Of a stretch of 64,000 nucleotides of DNA, positions 27,573 through 39,025 are shown piece by piece (within the stretch, counting starts at the first letter, position 1; each line of letters starts with the position of its first letter). The position numbers were made by a program, and so were the translations under genes. The DNA comes from Pseudomonadota bacterium (lineage in GTDB: Bacteria > Pseudomonadota > Gammaproteobacteria > Xanthomonadales > Xanthomonadaceae), in assembly GCA_018242365.1 (NCBI GenBank), contig JAFECB010000023.1, forward strand, positions 1 through 64,000, in the 5' to 3' direction. The notes below the pieces were generated by a model. That model was not told the origin of the DNA. It ran no database searches and saw nothing but the letters and a program-made list of their open reading frames with translations.

Positions 27573-28633
27573 TCGGGGTCGATACCAGCACCTGGGCCGG
27601 CAAGCGCGTGCTGCTGACCGGCCACACCGGCTTCAAGGGTGGCTGGCTGGCGCTGTGGCTGCAATCGATGGAGGCAAAGGTGTGCGGGCTGGCACTGGTG
27701 CCGCCGACCACGCCGGCATTGTTCGACATCGCGAAGATCGGCACCGGCATGCAGCACCACATCGTGGATGTCCGCGATGTTGATGGTGTGCGTTCGGTGG
27801 TGGCGGCCTTTCAACCCGAGGTCGTCTTCCATCTCGCGGCGCAGCCGCTGGTGCGTGCGTCCTATCAACAGCCGCTCCTCACCTATGCCACCAATGTGAT
27901 GGGCACGGCGCATGTACTGGAAGCGGCGCGGCAGGCGGGCAGCGTGCAGGCCATCGTCAATGTCACCACCGACAAGTGCTACGACAACCGCGAGCAGGAT
28001 GCCGGCTATCGCGAGACCGACCCGCTGGGCGGCCGCGATCCGTATTCCAGCAGCAAGGCCTGTGCCGAACTGGTCAGCCGCGCCTACCGCGACGCCTACC
28101 TGCGCGAAGCGGGTATCGCGCTTGCCACTGCCCGCGCCGGCAACGTCATCGGCGGCGGCGACTGGGCCACCGATCGACTGGTGCCCGACATCCTGCACGC
28201 GCTGGAGCATGGCGAGCCGGTGCAAATCCGCAACCCGCAGGCCATTCGCCCCTGGCAGCATGTGCTGGAACCACTGTCCGGTTACCTGGTGCTGGCGCAG
28301 CACCTGCTTGCGTGCGGGCAGCAGGATGCGGAAGCCTGGAATTTCGGCCCGAATGACGAGGATGCGCGCCCCGTGCAATGGGTCGTCGAACAGCTGTGCT
28401 CGGCCTGGGGCGACGACGCACGCTGGATCCTGCAACCCGGCGAGCATCCGCACGAAGCCCATTTTCTCAAACTGGACATCAGCAAGGCACGCCAGCGCCT
28501 GCACTGGGTGCCGCGTTGGTCGCTGCAAACCGCATTGCAGCGCACCGTGGACTGGCATCGCGCCTGGCGACAGGATGCCGACATGCGTGCGGTATGCCTG
28601 CAACAGATTTCCGGGTACCTTGGCGATTCATGA
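27569..28633 (+). CDS. ddhB: CDP-glucose 4,6-dehydratase
   Basis: Converts CDP-glucose to CDP-4-keto-6-deoxyglucose with tightly bound NAD+. The 354-residue extended SDR shows [17 protein letters not shown] (the RfbG-type glycine loop), [23 protein letters not shown] and the catalytic YSSSKACAE. ATGs at 27533 and 27569 are both in frame; the second overlaps the ddhA stop (ATGATC) and matches the family N-terminus. Its stop overlaps the ddhC ATG (TCATGA). Confidence 0.97.
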   Translation: MIGVDTSTWAGKRVLLTGHTGFKGGWLALWLQSMEAKVCGLALVPPTTPALFDIAKIGTGMQHHIVDVRDVDGVRSVVAAFQPEVVFHLAAQPLVRASYQQPLLTYATNVMGTAHVLEAARQAGSVQAIVNVTTDKCYDNREQDAGYRETDPLGGRDPYSSSKACAELVSRAYRDAYLREAGIALATARAGNVIGGGDWATDRLVPDILHALEHGEPVQIRNPQAIRPWQHVLEPLSGYLVLAQHLLACGQQDAEAWNFGPNDEDARPVQWVVEQLCSAWGDDARWILQPGEHPHEAHFLKLDISKARQRLHWVPRWSLQTALQRTVDWHRAWRQDADMRAVCLQQISGYLGDS

Positions 28634-29982
28634 ACACACTCGCACCACCGCCACCGCTGTCACCGGATGCGCTTCGCGAACAGATCGCGCAACTGGTGCA
28701 GCAGTACGCCGAACAGGCGCTCGCGCCCAAGCCCTTCATCCCCGGGCTCAGCCCGGTGCCGGTGTCCGGCAAGGTGATCGGCACCGCCGAATTGCAGCAC
28801 TTGGTGGATGCCGCGCTGGACGGCTGGCTGACTACCGGACGCTTCAACACACTGTTCCAGGAACGGCTGGCTGCATTCCTCGGCGTCAAGTACGCCATCA
28901 CCGTGAACTCCGGTTCGTCGGCCAACCTGGTCGCATTCTCGACGCTGACCAGTCCGCGCCTGGGCGCGCGTGCGATCCGCCCGGGCGATGAAGTCATCGG
29001 AGTCGCGGCTGGGTTTCCCACTACGGTGAATCCCATCGTCCAGTTCGGTGCGGTGCCGGTGTTCGTCGATGTCGACCTCACCACCCACAACATCGACGTC
29101 CGCTTGCTCGAAGCCGCGATCTCGCCCAGGACCAAGGCGGTGATGTTGGCCCACACCCTCGGCAACCCGTTCAACCTCGACGCGGTGACTGCGCTGTGCA
29201 GGAAACACGACCTGTGGCTAGTCGAAGACTGCTGCGATGCGCTCGGTGCCAGCTACGACGGACAAAAGGTCGGCACGTTTGGCGATATCGCCACCCTGAG
29301 CTTCTATCCCGCCCACCACATCACCATGGGCGAAGGCGGCGCGGTGTTCACCAACAACGCCGAGCTGAAACTCATCGCTGAATCATTCCGCGACTGGGGT
29401 CGTGACTGCTACTGCGAGCCAGGCAAGGACAACACCTGCGGCAAGCGCTTCGGCTGGTGCTGCCGCGACCTCGGCGGCAGCCTGCCCGATGGCTACGACC
29501 ACAAGTACAGCTACAGCCACCTCGGCTACAACCTCAAGATCACCGACATGCAGGCCGCCTGCGCACTCGCGCAGATGGATCGACTGGACGGTTTCATCGC
29601 CAAGCGTCGCGCCAATTTCACCTACTTGCATCAGCGCCTGCAAAGCTGCACCGAGTTCCTGCACCTGCCCGCGGCCACGCCAAATTCGGACCCCTCATGG
29701 TTCGGCTTCCTGCTGACCCTGACCGAGAACGCCGGCGTGAAGCGCAATGATCTGATCGACTACCTGGAACAGAACAAGATCGCAACCCGCCTGCTGTTTG
29801 CCGGCAACCTGACTCGCCAGCCGTACATGCAGGGCCGCAACTTCCGAGTCTGCGGGACGCTGGCCAATACCGACATCGCGATGGAGCGCAGCTTCTGGGT
29901 GGGTGTCTGGCCGGGACTGGACAAACCGCAGCTGGATTACATCGCCTCCAGAATCGAGCAATTTTTTGGATTGGACTTTTAG
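28630..29982 (+). CDS. ddhC: CDP-4-keto-6-deoxyglucose 3-dehydratase (E1)
   Basis: PMP- and [2Fe-2S]-dependent dehydratase that removes the C3 hydroxyl with DdhD, giving CDP-4-keto-3,6-dideoxyglucose. The 450 residues have an aminotransferase fold, but the Schiff-base lysine is replaced by histidine ([15 protein letters not shown]229), the E1 hallmark. The iron-sulfur motif known for the Yersinia enzyme, C-X57-C-X1-C-X7-C, is complete: C202, C260, C262 and C270. These residues make the call very secure. Its product precedes paratose, abequose, tyvelose, ascarylose and yersiniose; the neighbours favour the last. Confidence 0.97.
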   Translation: MNTLAPPPPLSPDALREQIAQLVQQYAEQALAPKPFIPGLSPVPVSGKVIGTAELQHLVDAALDGWLTTGRFNTLFQERLAAFLGVKYAITVNSGSSANLVAFSTLTSPRLGARAIRPGDEVIGVAAGFPTTVNPIVQFGAVPVFVDVDLTTHNIDVRLLEAAISPRTKAVMLAHTLGNPFNLDAVTALCRKHDLWLVEDCCDALGASYDGQKVGTFGDIATLSFYPAHHITMGEGGAVFTNNAELKLIAESFRDWGRDCYCEPGKDNTCGKRFGWCCRDLGGSLPDGYDHKYSYSHLGYNLKITDMQAACALAQMDRLDGFIAKRRANFTYLHQRLQSCTEFLHLPAATPNSDPSWFGFLLTLTENAGVKRNDLIDYLEQNKIATRLLFAGNLTRQPYMQGRNFRVCGTLANTDIAMERSFWVGVWPGLDKPQLDYIASRIEQFFGLDF

Positions 29983-32198
<2,216 letters not shown>

Positions 32199-32213
32199 TT
32201 CACGGAACTGCCA

Positions 32214-33848
32214 ATGCCGCACACCATCCTGTTCCGCGTCGATGCCTCGCTGCAGATTGGTACGGGGCACGTCATGCGATGCCTTGCACTCGCCGGGGAA
32301 CTGCGTGAACGCGGCGCAGAATGCAGGTTCGTCTGCCGCACGCTCGCTGGCAATCTGGTTGGCGAAATCGAGAGACGCGGCTACCAAGTCCATGCGCTAC
32401 CTGTTGGCCCCGGGGGTGATCACCCGGTTGCGACCACCGATGCCGATCCCCTGCACGCGGCATGGCTGGGCGTCGACTGGAAGACTGACGTGCTGCAGTC
32501 GGCCGCGTGCGTCTCTGGTGCTGGCGCGGACTGGCTGGTAATCGATCACTACGCACTGGATGCGCGGTGGGAGTGCGGGATGCGTTCGCTTGCCGCGCAG
32601 ATGATGGTGATCGATGATCTGGCTGATCGTCCCCACGCATGCGACCTGCTGCTGGACCAGACCCTGGGGCGCCAGGCCTCGGCTTACCAGTTGATCGCGG
32701 CTCCCGAGTGCGGCTTGATGCTGGGCCCGTCATATGCCTTGTTGCGCCCGGAATTCACTGCGCTGCGTGGATACAGCCTCGCCCGAAGAACGCAGCCAGA
32801 TGTGCAGCACTTGCTGGTTTCTCTGGGCGGCGTAGACCGTGACGATCAGACATCACGCGTACTGGAAGCCCTGCAGGGCAGCAAGCTGCCCACCGGTTGC
32901 CGCATCACCGTGGTGATGGGTGCGCAAGCGCCGGCACTTCATGCCGTGCAGGCCAAGGCGACAACCATGAAGTGGGCGACCGAGGTTCGCGTCGATGTTC
33001 TGGACATGGCCGCACTGATGGCGGATTGCGACCTCGCGATCGGCGCCAGCGGCGGCAGCGCTTGGGAGCGCTGCTGCATGGGCATTCCGACTCTTGCAGT
33101 GGTGGCTGCAACGAACCAGCGTGAGGGCGCTGCGGCGCTGCACACGGCCAATGCGGCCTGGAATCTGGGTGATACCCGCGAAGCGGATTTCGACCGGGCC
33201 TTGGCGACTGCCATCGACCGCTGCCTGGAACAACCAGGCACGCTCCGTCGGATGAGCGAGATCGCCAGCGCGCTGATCGACGGCAACGGGGCAACTCGCG
33301 TTGCATTGACAATGCTGGCGCGACCTGCCCGCGCTCCCGCCAATGCCACCGACCGGATGCGACTGCGTCCAGCTACCTTGGCAGACGCCGAGATGCTTCT
33401 GGCTTGGCGCAACGAAGCGTCCACTCGGCACAGCAGTCACGACACCGCGACCATCGCCCTTGCCGAACATCTGCGCTGGCTGGAGTCCAGCCTGGCAAAC
33501 CCCTGTCGTTGCCTGCTCGTCGCGGAAATCGATGGCACCGCAATGGGGACCGCGCGCGCTGACCTGACGGCAGGCGTCCATGTCCTGTCGTGGACGGTAC
33601 CGGAAAAATATCGCAGTCGTGGCATCGGCAAGGAGATGGTGCGCATGCTCGTCTCGTCAATTGCCGGGCCCGTCCGCGCAGAAATAAGACGCGGCAACCA
33701 TGCCTCCATACGCACCGCCGTTGCCGCAGGTCTGCACCTCGTTTGCGAGCAAGGCGACGTGCTGCATTTCATTCGTGAAACGTTGGTGGGCGGCACATCC
33801 AGGGATCCCGTAACGACCCCCCAAGGCCAAGACACTGTTGCCGGTTGA
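32214..33848 (+). CDS. pseG: PseG-PseH fusion: UDP-sugar hydrolase and N-acetyltransferase
   Basis: A single 544-residue frame joins two steps that are usually separate proteins. Residues 1-365 match PseG, the GT-B-like hydrolase that removes UDP from UDP-2,4-diacetamido-2,4,6-trideoxy-altrose (FRVDASLQIGTGHVMRCLAL, the key His in GTGHV, and IGASGGSAWERCCMG). Residues 382 to about 525 are a GNAT acetyltransferase (MRLRPATLADAEMLLAWRNE, then SWTVPEKYRSRGIGKEMV, the acetyl-CoA loop), which fits PseH, N4-acetylating the PseC product. The linker is Pro/Ala-rich. It starts 15 bases after pseC and is followed by a 125-base gap without a gene. Confidence 0.9.
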   Translation: MPHTILFRVDASLQIGTGHVMRCLALAGELRERGAECRFVCRTLAGNLVGEIERRGYQVHALPVGPGGDHPVATTDADPLHAAWLGVDWKTDVLQSAACVSGAGADWLVIDHYALDARWECGMRSLAAQMMVIDDLADRPHACDLLLDQTLGRQASAYQLIAAPECGLMLGPSYALLRPEFTALRGYSLARRTQPDVQHLLVSLGGVDRDDQTSRVLEALQGSKLPTGCRITVVMGAQAPALHAVQAKATTMKWATEVRVDVLDMAALMADCDLAIGASGGSAWERCCMGIPTLAVVAATNQREGAAALHTANAAWNLGDTREADFDRALATAIDRCLEQPGTLRRMSEIASALIDGNGATRVALTMLARPARAPANATDRMRLRPATLADAEMLLAWRNEASTRHSSHDTATIALAEHLRWLESSLANPCRCLLVAEIDGTAMGTARADLTAGVHVLSWTVPEKYRSRGIGKEMVRMLVSSIAGPVRAEIRRGNHASIRTAVAAGLHLVCEQGDVLHFIRETLVGGTSRDPVTTPQGQDTVAG

Positions 33849-33973
33849 GTCCTGCATCGAATGGGCTATGCATTATTGTACGAACAATGGGAACGGCCAC
33901 TTCGACGAGCAATTTCACCATGTCGTCTCTCCGGCCCTCCAGGTGAGACGAAACCCCAGTTGAGGATCGACGC

Positions 33974-35029
33974 GTGCCCGACACTCCCAGTATCAACATC
34001 GCCGGTCGCCGCGTCGCCGCAGATGCGCCACCCTATGTCGTTGCCGAGATGTCGGCAAATCACAACGGCAGGATCGAAACGGCCTTCGCCATCATTGATG
34101 CAGCAAAACAGGCAGGCGCGGATGCGGTGAAGGTCCAGACCTACTCGCCTGACACGATCACACTGGATTCGGATTTGCCCGACTTCCGCATCACCGGAGG
34201 GCTGTGGAACGGCCGCACCCTGCACGAACTCTACACGCAAGCGCACATGCCATGGGAATGGCACGCGCCGTTGTTCGCACACGCACGCGAAATCGGCATC
34301 ACCATTTTCAGCTCTCCATTCGACAGTACTGCAGTGGATCTGCTGGAGTCCCTGGGTGCCCCCGCGTACAAGATCGCGTCATTCGAGGCGGTCGACCTGC
34401 CACTCATCAAGTACGTCGCATCCACCGGCAAACCGATGATCATCTCCACTGGCATGGCGAACGTCGAAGAGATCCAGGAAGCGGTGGACGCCGCCCGGGC
34501 CGGAGGCTGCAAGGAACTGGCGATCCTGCATTGCGTGAGCGGCTATCCCGCACCGCCGGCGGACTACAATTTGCGCACCGTTCCGGACATGGCAAGACGC
34601 TTTGACCTCGTGACCGGACTGTCCGACCATACTCTGTCAAACAGCACCGCAATTGCCGCGGTAGCACTTGGCGCTGCGATCATCGAGAAGCATTTCACCT
34701 TGAATCGCTCGGGGGGTGGTCCTGACGACAGCTTCTCCCTCGAGCCAGATGGTCTGGCCAACCTGTGCCGCGATGCACGTACAGCGTGGGAGGCGCTCGG
34801 CCGGGTGGATTACCAGCGCAAGGCCAGTGAGCTGGGCAATGTACAGTTCCGACGCTCGCTGTATTTCGTCCGGGACTTGCCCGCAGGCGCGGTAATCACC
34901 TCCGATGCAGTACGCAGTGTACGCCCTGGCTTCGGGATGGCACCCAAACACCTGGACCAGGTGCTTGGCCGGAAGACATCACGGGCAGTCGCGGCGCACA
35001 CACCGGTCACACCCGAATCACTGGCGTGA
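33974..35029 (+). CDS. pseI: pseudaminic acid synthase
   Basis: Condenses 2,4-diacetamido-2,4,6-trideoxy-L-altrose with phosphoenolpyruvate to pseudaminic acid. The 351 residues comprise a TIM barrel of the NeuB/SpsE family (VVAEMSANHNGRIE, KVQTYSPDTIT, IFSSPFD, KIASFE, GLSDHTLSN, EKHFTLNRSGGGPDDSFSLEP) and a C-terminal SAF antifreeze-like domain (RRSLYFVRDLPAGAVITSDAV). The NHNG and GGPDDSFSLEP forms and the PseB/C/G/H genes upstream favour PseI over sialic-acid NeuB. GTG start; the stop overlaps a GTG that could start the next frame. No cytidylyltransferase (PseF) gene is adjacent. Confidence 0.92.
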   Translation: MPDTPSINIAGRRVAADAPPYVVAEMSANHNGRIETAFAIIDAAKQAGADAVKVQTYSPDTITLDSDLPDFRITGGLWNGRTLHELYTQAHMPWEWHAPLFAHAREIGITIFSSPFDSTAVDLLESLGAPAYKIASFEAVDLPLIKYVASTGKPMIISTGMANVEEIQEAVDAARAGGCKELAILHCVSGYPAPPADYNLRTVPDMARRFDLVTGLSDHTLSNSTAIAAVALGAAIIEKHFTLNRSGGGPDDSFSLEPDGLANLCRDARTAWEALGRVDYQRKASELGNVQFRRSLYFVRDLPAGAVITSDAVRSVRPGFGMAPKHLDQVLGRKTSRAVAAHTPVTPESLA

Positions 35030-35043
35030 GGCACCACCAGAAG

Positions 35044-36810
35044 ATGAATCGATCCGACGCGATTTTCGAAGTCCTGTCCCACTTGGGGATCTCGCATTGT
35101 TGCGCCGTGCCCGGCGGTGGAATCATGTATCTGGTCGACGCGGCCGGCCGTCATCCTCGGTTCAGTACACGCTTCTTCCACCATGAGCAGGCGGCCGGCT
35201 TTGCAGCGGAGGCGATCGGACGGGTGGAAAGCAGACCCGCTGTCTGCATGGCAACGATCGGACCGGGTGCGGCCAATGCAGTTTCCGCGGCCTTCAGCTG
35301 CTTCATTAACTCGGTGCCCTGTGTATTCATCTCCGGTGCCAAGCGATCCAGCTTCCGCACTGACTACGCAAGGCAGCGCTTCAATTTTCCTCAGGACGGT
35401 GATACCGAGGGCATGGTCAAGCCGGTAGTCAAGCGCTACCACCGGCTGGCCCCTGACGACGACATTCCCCTGGTCATTGCGGAACTGGTTGCGCTTAGCC
35501 TGGCTGGGCGCCCGGGACCTGTCTGGCTGGATGTCCCCCTGGATGTCCAAGGCATGCCGTTGCCGGAAGTCCCCACTGCACCCGTCTTGCCCACGACAGA
35601 TGCGGCGACCAGCGCCGATGTCACGCAGGCCCTGAAAGTGTTCCTTGGACAGGCCTGCCGCCCGGTGTTCCTGCTGGGCCGAGGCTGCGAGACGGTATTC
35701 CGGCAGGAGGCCTACCGCCGATTCCTGGGTGAAGCAGGACTGCCCTTCATCACCACGGTCGGCTCGAATCATCTTCTGAAGACCGCAAGCAAGTTGAATC
35801 TCGGCTTCTTCGGGCCGACTGGTCGACGGGCAGCCAATCGTGTCCTGACTGAGTCCGATGCAATCCTCGCCATCGGCTGCGGACTGGATATCGACACCAC
35901 CGGTTTCGACCGCACGTCCTTTTTCCACGGCAAGCGCCTGTTGACCGTCAACAGCGATCCATGGCTGGACGTCGCCGAAGCCGATGCATGGACTCAATTG
36001 ACGGCATCCGCAGGCAGCATTGCGTTCGGCAACCTGACCGATTGGCTTGCCGGACAGACTCGTTTCTCCAATTGGACAAATTTCTGCCGCGAGGTCGATG
36101 CTCTGCTATCCACACAACGCGAGATCACGGCGAACTTGGGCGACGAAAGCGTGGACCCCTATCTGTTCTGCCACCGCCTGTGTCAGCTCGCACCCGGCAG
36201 GACCGGTTTCGCCGGCGGAATATCGTTGGACATCGTCGCGTTCTCGCATGTTGCCGACCTGCGCGAGGCGCAGGAGTTCTACCTTTCCTCGCACGCAGGC
36301 CAGCTGGGCTGGGACATTCCCGCAACAATCGGCATCGCGGACAGCGGCCGCTTCGACACCGTCGTCTGCCTGACCGGCGACGGGTCATTGATGTTCAACC
36401 TGCAAGAGCTGGCGACACTGCGGAGGATCGACCGCAACATCGTGGTCATCATCCTCGACAACGGTGGCTACAACTCCATTCGCACCTCGCAGGACACCCA
36501 CCTGGGTGGGCGCCATTTCGGTTCCGACCTCGCATCGCTGGGTTTCCCGGATTGGCAAGCACTCAGCCAGGCCTTCGGCTATCGCTTTCTGGAGATCGAG
36601 AACAATGCCGGGATCGATGCCATTGCTGGAGCCATGTCCGAGGGCCATTGGTTCGTGCGGGTCAAGGTCGACCCCAATCGCGGGCGCACGCCGCGACTGG
36701 TATCGAAGATCAAGGATGGCAAGTTCATCAGCCCCACCATCTTCGACCAATACCCGGAACTCCCACCGGATATTGAGGCTGCCTATGCCGCGTTGAAGGC
36801 AAGGCTATGA
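35044..36810 (+). CDS. ThDP-dependent enzyme, YerE-like
   Basis: A 588-residue member of the acetolactate-synthase/pyruvate-decarboxylase superfamily. The N-terminal Pyr domain has the catalytic Glu in HHEQAAGF (E48) and GPGAANAVSAAF. The C-terminal PP domain has the ThDP motif GDGS (445-448) ending NGGYN (473-477). No ilv or other branched-chain genes are nearby. After a CDP-4-keto-3,6-dideoxyglucose pathway, the known analogue is YerE of Yersinia, which adds a two-carbon unit from pyruvate to C4 in CDP-yersiniose synthesis; the substrate here is inferred. A GTG at 35026 overlaps the pseI stop; the ATG at 35044 (MNRSDAIFEVLSHLG) was preferred. The stop overlaps the next ATG. Confidence 0.82.
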   Translation: MNRSDAIFEVLSHLGISHCCAVPGGGIMYLVDAAGRHPRFSTRFFHHEQAAGFAAEAIGRVESRPAVCMATIGPGAANAVSAAFSCFINSVPCVFISGAKRSSFRTDYARQRFNFPQDGDTEGMVKPVVKRYHRLAPDDDIPLVIAELVALSLAGRPGPVWLDVPLDVQGMPLPEVPTAPVLPTTDAATSADVTQALKVFLGQACRPVFLLGRGCETVFRQEAYRRFLGEAGLPFITTVGSNHLLKTASKLNLGFFGPTGRRAANRVLTESDAILAIGCGLDIDTTGFDRTSFFHGKRLLTVNSDPWLDVAEADAWTQLTASAGSIAFGNLTDWLAGQTRFSNWTNFCREVDALLSTQREITANLGDESVDPYLFCHRLCQLAPGRTGFAGGISLDIVAFSHVADLREAQEFYLSSHAGQLGWDIPATIGIADSGRFDTVVCLTGDGSLMFNLQELATLRRIDRNIVVIILDNGGYNSIRTSQDTHLGGRHFGSDLASLGFPDWQALSQAFGYRFLEIENNAGIDAIAGAMSEGHWFVRVKVDPNRGRTPRLVSKIKDGKFISPTIFDQYPELPPDIEAAYAALKARL

Positions 36811-37616
36811 CGGAAAGCCCTGCCGATGCCGCGCTGATGTTCGGCGCAACCGGCCGTCTTGGCAAGGTCATGATGGAGGCCCTGCACGAACGGGGGATCA
36901 AGCCGATCGCCATCGGCCGACCGCTGCTTGCGGACTTCGCATCAAACGGCGCGCTACCCACGCTCCCGGAGCGGCTTTGGCTGATGGACGCATCCATCGA
37001 CTATTCCGACATGTGGGGTCACGAAGCGGAGAAGCATGCCTTCATCGCCGAGGTCGCACGTCACAGTCACATCGGGCTGATCGCTTCGTTCTCCTCAGGC
37101 GCAGTGGACTTCGACGACACACAGATCCTCAACCCCTTCTACCTCGAGTACAAGCGCCTCAAGCAGCACAACCTTGCGTACTTCAAATCACTTGGCTCGC
37201 GCCTGTTCTACCCTAAGATCTACACGCTGATCGGGCCACACAGCTACTGCACCAAGACTACCGGCTGGGTTCACGTCCTTGACCATTCCATAAAGTTCGG
37301 TGCGGTCTCCATCGCACACCCTCGGGAATTACGCTCGTGGATATCCGAGGCTTGCGTACGGCGATCTTTCCTGCAGTTCATCGACAGCGGGCGAAGAGAA
37401 TTTCTGGATGCAGCCGTTTGCGGGACATTCCATCTGGCTGATGTGGTGGCATTCTGCGAAGCCCGCCTTGGTCATCCTGTGACCGTCAAGCCAAGGTCGG
37501 CGCCATCATGGCTGGGCGCTCCTTACGTCGCACCTGCTCCGACGCGCCCTGACGCCTGTTCCTGCGACCTGCACTCCCAACTGGCCCACCTGATCGATTT
37601 GCACTCCGATCCATGA
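36807..37616 (+). CDS. NAD(P)-dependent SDR reductase, possible YerF counterpart
   Basis: A 269-residue extended SDR with an early GATGRLGK loop (13-20), IASFSSGAVDFDD where the catalytic serine lies, and YKRLKQ as a Y-x-x-x-K pair. It starts by an ATGA overlap with the ThDP enzyme and ends in another with the methyltransferase. Directly after a YerE-like enzyme, a reductase of the newly attached two-carbon ketone (YerF role) is the natural hypothesis, but resemblance to YerF was not tested. Its last 30 residues are Pro/Cys/His-rich. Confidence 0.7.
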   Translation: MTESPADAALMFGATGRLGKVMMEALHERGIKPIAIGRPLLADFASNGALPTLPERLWLMDASIDYSDMWGHEAEKHAFIAEVARHSHIGLIASFSSGAVDFDDTQILNPFYLEYKRLKQHNLAYFKSLGSRLFYPKIYTLIGPHSYCTKTTGWVHVLDHSIKFGAVSIAHPRELRSWISEACVRRSFLQFIDSGRREFLDAAVCGTFHLADVVAFCEARLGHPVTVKPRSAPSWLGAPYVAPAPTRPDACSCDLHSQLAHLIDLHSDP

Positions 37617-38524
37617 CGACTTCCAGAACCAAGAATGCACGATCACAGGCCCCAGTCCGGATCGCCCACAGCCGCGTCGCGCGACAATGCGTCTGCTGTG
37701 GAAGCCACGACCTGGCCGCATCTCCGGCCATCCTCATGCCTTTCATCGCCCATCGGGTTTTCAATTGGCGGCCTGTCATGATCGATGAGGCCTGGGGACT
37801 GAACACGATTCGGCCAGGCCATGCCTATTCCATCTGCAATTCCCTGCAATGCCGCCAATGCCACCATCTGTTTCTCGACATCCGTTTCTCGTCCCGGGAA
37901 TTGGCGAGCCTGTACCGGGACTACAGGGGCGAGGAATACACGCATCTGCGCGATCATTACGAACCCGGCTACCGGGCGCGTAATGCACAGCTGAACGACG
38001 GGATCAACTACCGTTCCGATGTGGAGGCGTGGCTGCTTGCGCACGCAGGAGCACCCTCATCGGTACTGGACTGGGGTGGCGATACCGGGATCAACACGCC
38101 GTTCACGGAGACGTGCGCCCATGTGGACGTGTTCGACATCAGTCACAAGGCGGTGATCCCGGGCGTCCGCAGGGTTTCACGCGAGCAGATCGCATCAAAC
38201 ACCTACGATCTGGTCACCTGCTGCAGCGTCATCGAACATGTCCCCTATCCACATACCACCCTTCTGGATATTCGGAAAACAATGCGCGGGAAGGGGAAGC
38301 TCTACCTCGAGGTGCCGTTCGAGGACATCATGCATGGATCGCCGACGGATGCGATCATCCGGAAACGGCATTGGCATGAACACATCAATTTCTTCTCCGA
38401 GGCCTCATTGCTCCGCCTGGTGGAATATTGTGGATTCAACCTCATCGCTTCCGACAAAATACAGGTCACGGTCGCCGGCAAGACCGCCTCGGCGTTCCAA
38501 CTCCTGCTCGATGCGGCCCCCTGA
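37613..38524 (+). CDS. SAM-dependent methyltransferase with N-terminal zinc motif
   Basis: A 303-residue class I methyltransferase. The N-terminus has two CxxC pairs (C26/C29 and C80/C83) that could bind zinc, as in sugar C-methyltransferases of the Tyl/Nov type and in many methyltransferases of glycan clusters. The SAM-binding core is VLDWGGDTGI (151-160), followed by DLVTCCSVIEHVPYPHTTL and YLEVPFEDI. The acceptor is unknown; methylation of the dideoxy sugar or glycan is inferred from context. ATGA overlap with the SDR upstream; a 69-base gap follows. Confidence 0.8.
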   Translation: MTTSRTKNARSQAPVRIAHSRVARQCVCCGSHDLAASPAILMPFIAHRVFNWRPVMIDEAWGLNTIRPGHAYSICNSLQCRQCHHLFLDIRFSSRELASLYRDYRGEEYTHLRDHYEPGYRARNAQLNDGINYRSDVEAWLLAHAGAPSSVLDWGGDTGINTPFTETCAHVDVFDISHKAVIPGVRRVSREQIASNTYDLVTCCSVIEHVPYPHTTLLDIRKTMRGKGKLYLEVPFEDIMHGSPTDAIIRKRHWHEHINFFSEASLLRLVEYCGFNLIASDKIQVTVAGKTASAFQLLLDAAP

Positions 38525-38593
38525 GTTCACCCACCCCGAAACCGCCATGCCAGTCGAGGAAAGGATGCAACGCCACGCGCCTCCGATTTTCCG

Positions 38594-39025
38594 ATGCGGG
38601 TGATCGACGCGGCCGGCGAGCTGATCGCCTGGATCTGTCAGCTGCTCCTGCCCGACCGCTTCCAGCCCAGCAACCGCTTCATTCGCTTCCTGATCGTGGG
38701 CGGTGTGAACACGGCATTCGGTTACGGCATTTTCGTGACCTGCCTGTGGATTGGCATGCACTATGCCCTTGCTGCTGCAATTTCCACCGTGCTTGGAATC
38801 CTGTTCAACTACAAGAGTACCGGCAACCTCGTTTTCAAGAGCAGGGGCAGTGGAAGGCTCCCGCACTTCGTGGCGGTCTACGCGATCATCTATGTGTTCG
38901 GCGTGCTCGCAATCGGTGGCATGCTGCGACTCGGGATCCATGAATGGCTCGGAGGCTTGATCTTGATCCTGCCATCCGCGACCTTGTCCTACATCCTGAA
39001 CAGGCGATTCGTCTTCCAGACATGA
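38594..39025 (+). CDS. GtrA-family membrane protein (second)
   Basis: A 143-residue protein with four membrane helices in GtrA layout: RFIRFLIVGGVNTAFGYGIF, LAAAISTVLGILFNYKSTGNLVF, VAVYAIIYVFGVLAIGG and LSYILNRRFVF. Typical GtrA motifs (FxxVGxxNTxxxY, FNY, LNRRFVF) are clearer than in the copy at 22312. The stop overlaps the GT2 gene (ATGA), the classic gtrA-gtrB pairing in which GtrB makes polyprenyl-phosphate-sugar and GtrA helps move it across the membrane. Confidence 0.92.
   Translation: MRVIDAAGELIAWICQLLLPDRFQPSNRFIRFLIVGGVNTAFGYGIFVTCLWIGMHYALAAAISTVLGILFNYKSTGNLVFKSRGSGRLPHFVAVYAIIYVFGVLAIGGMLRLGIHEWLGGLILILPSATLSYILNRRFVFQT

Noticed and set aside
33974..35029. Sialic acid synthase NeuB or legionaminic acid synthase
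   Set aside because: The full PseB/C/G/H set directly upstream fits pseudaminic acid; no NeuA/NeuC-like or Leg-type genes are present.
35044..36810. Acetolactate synthase (ilvB) for branched amino acids
   Set aside because: No ilv genes nearby, and it sits in a sugar operon coupled to an SDR and methyltransferase, so a sugar role is more likely.
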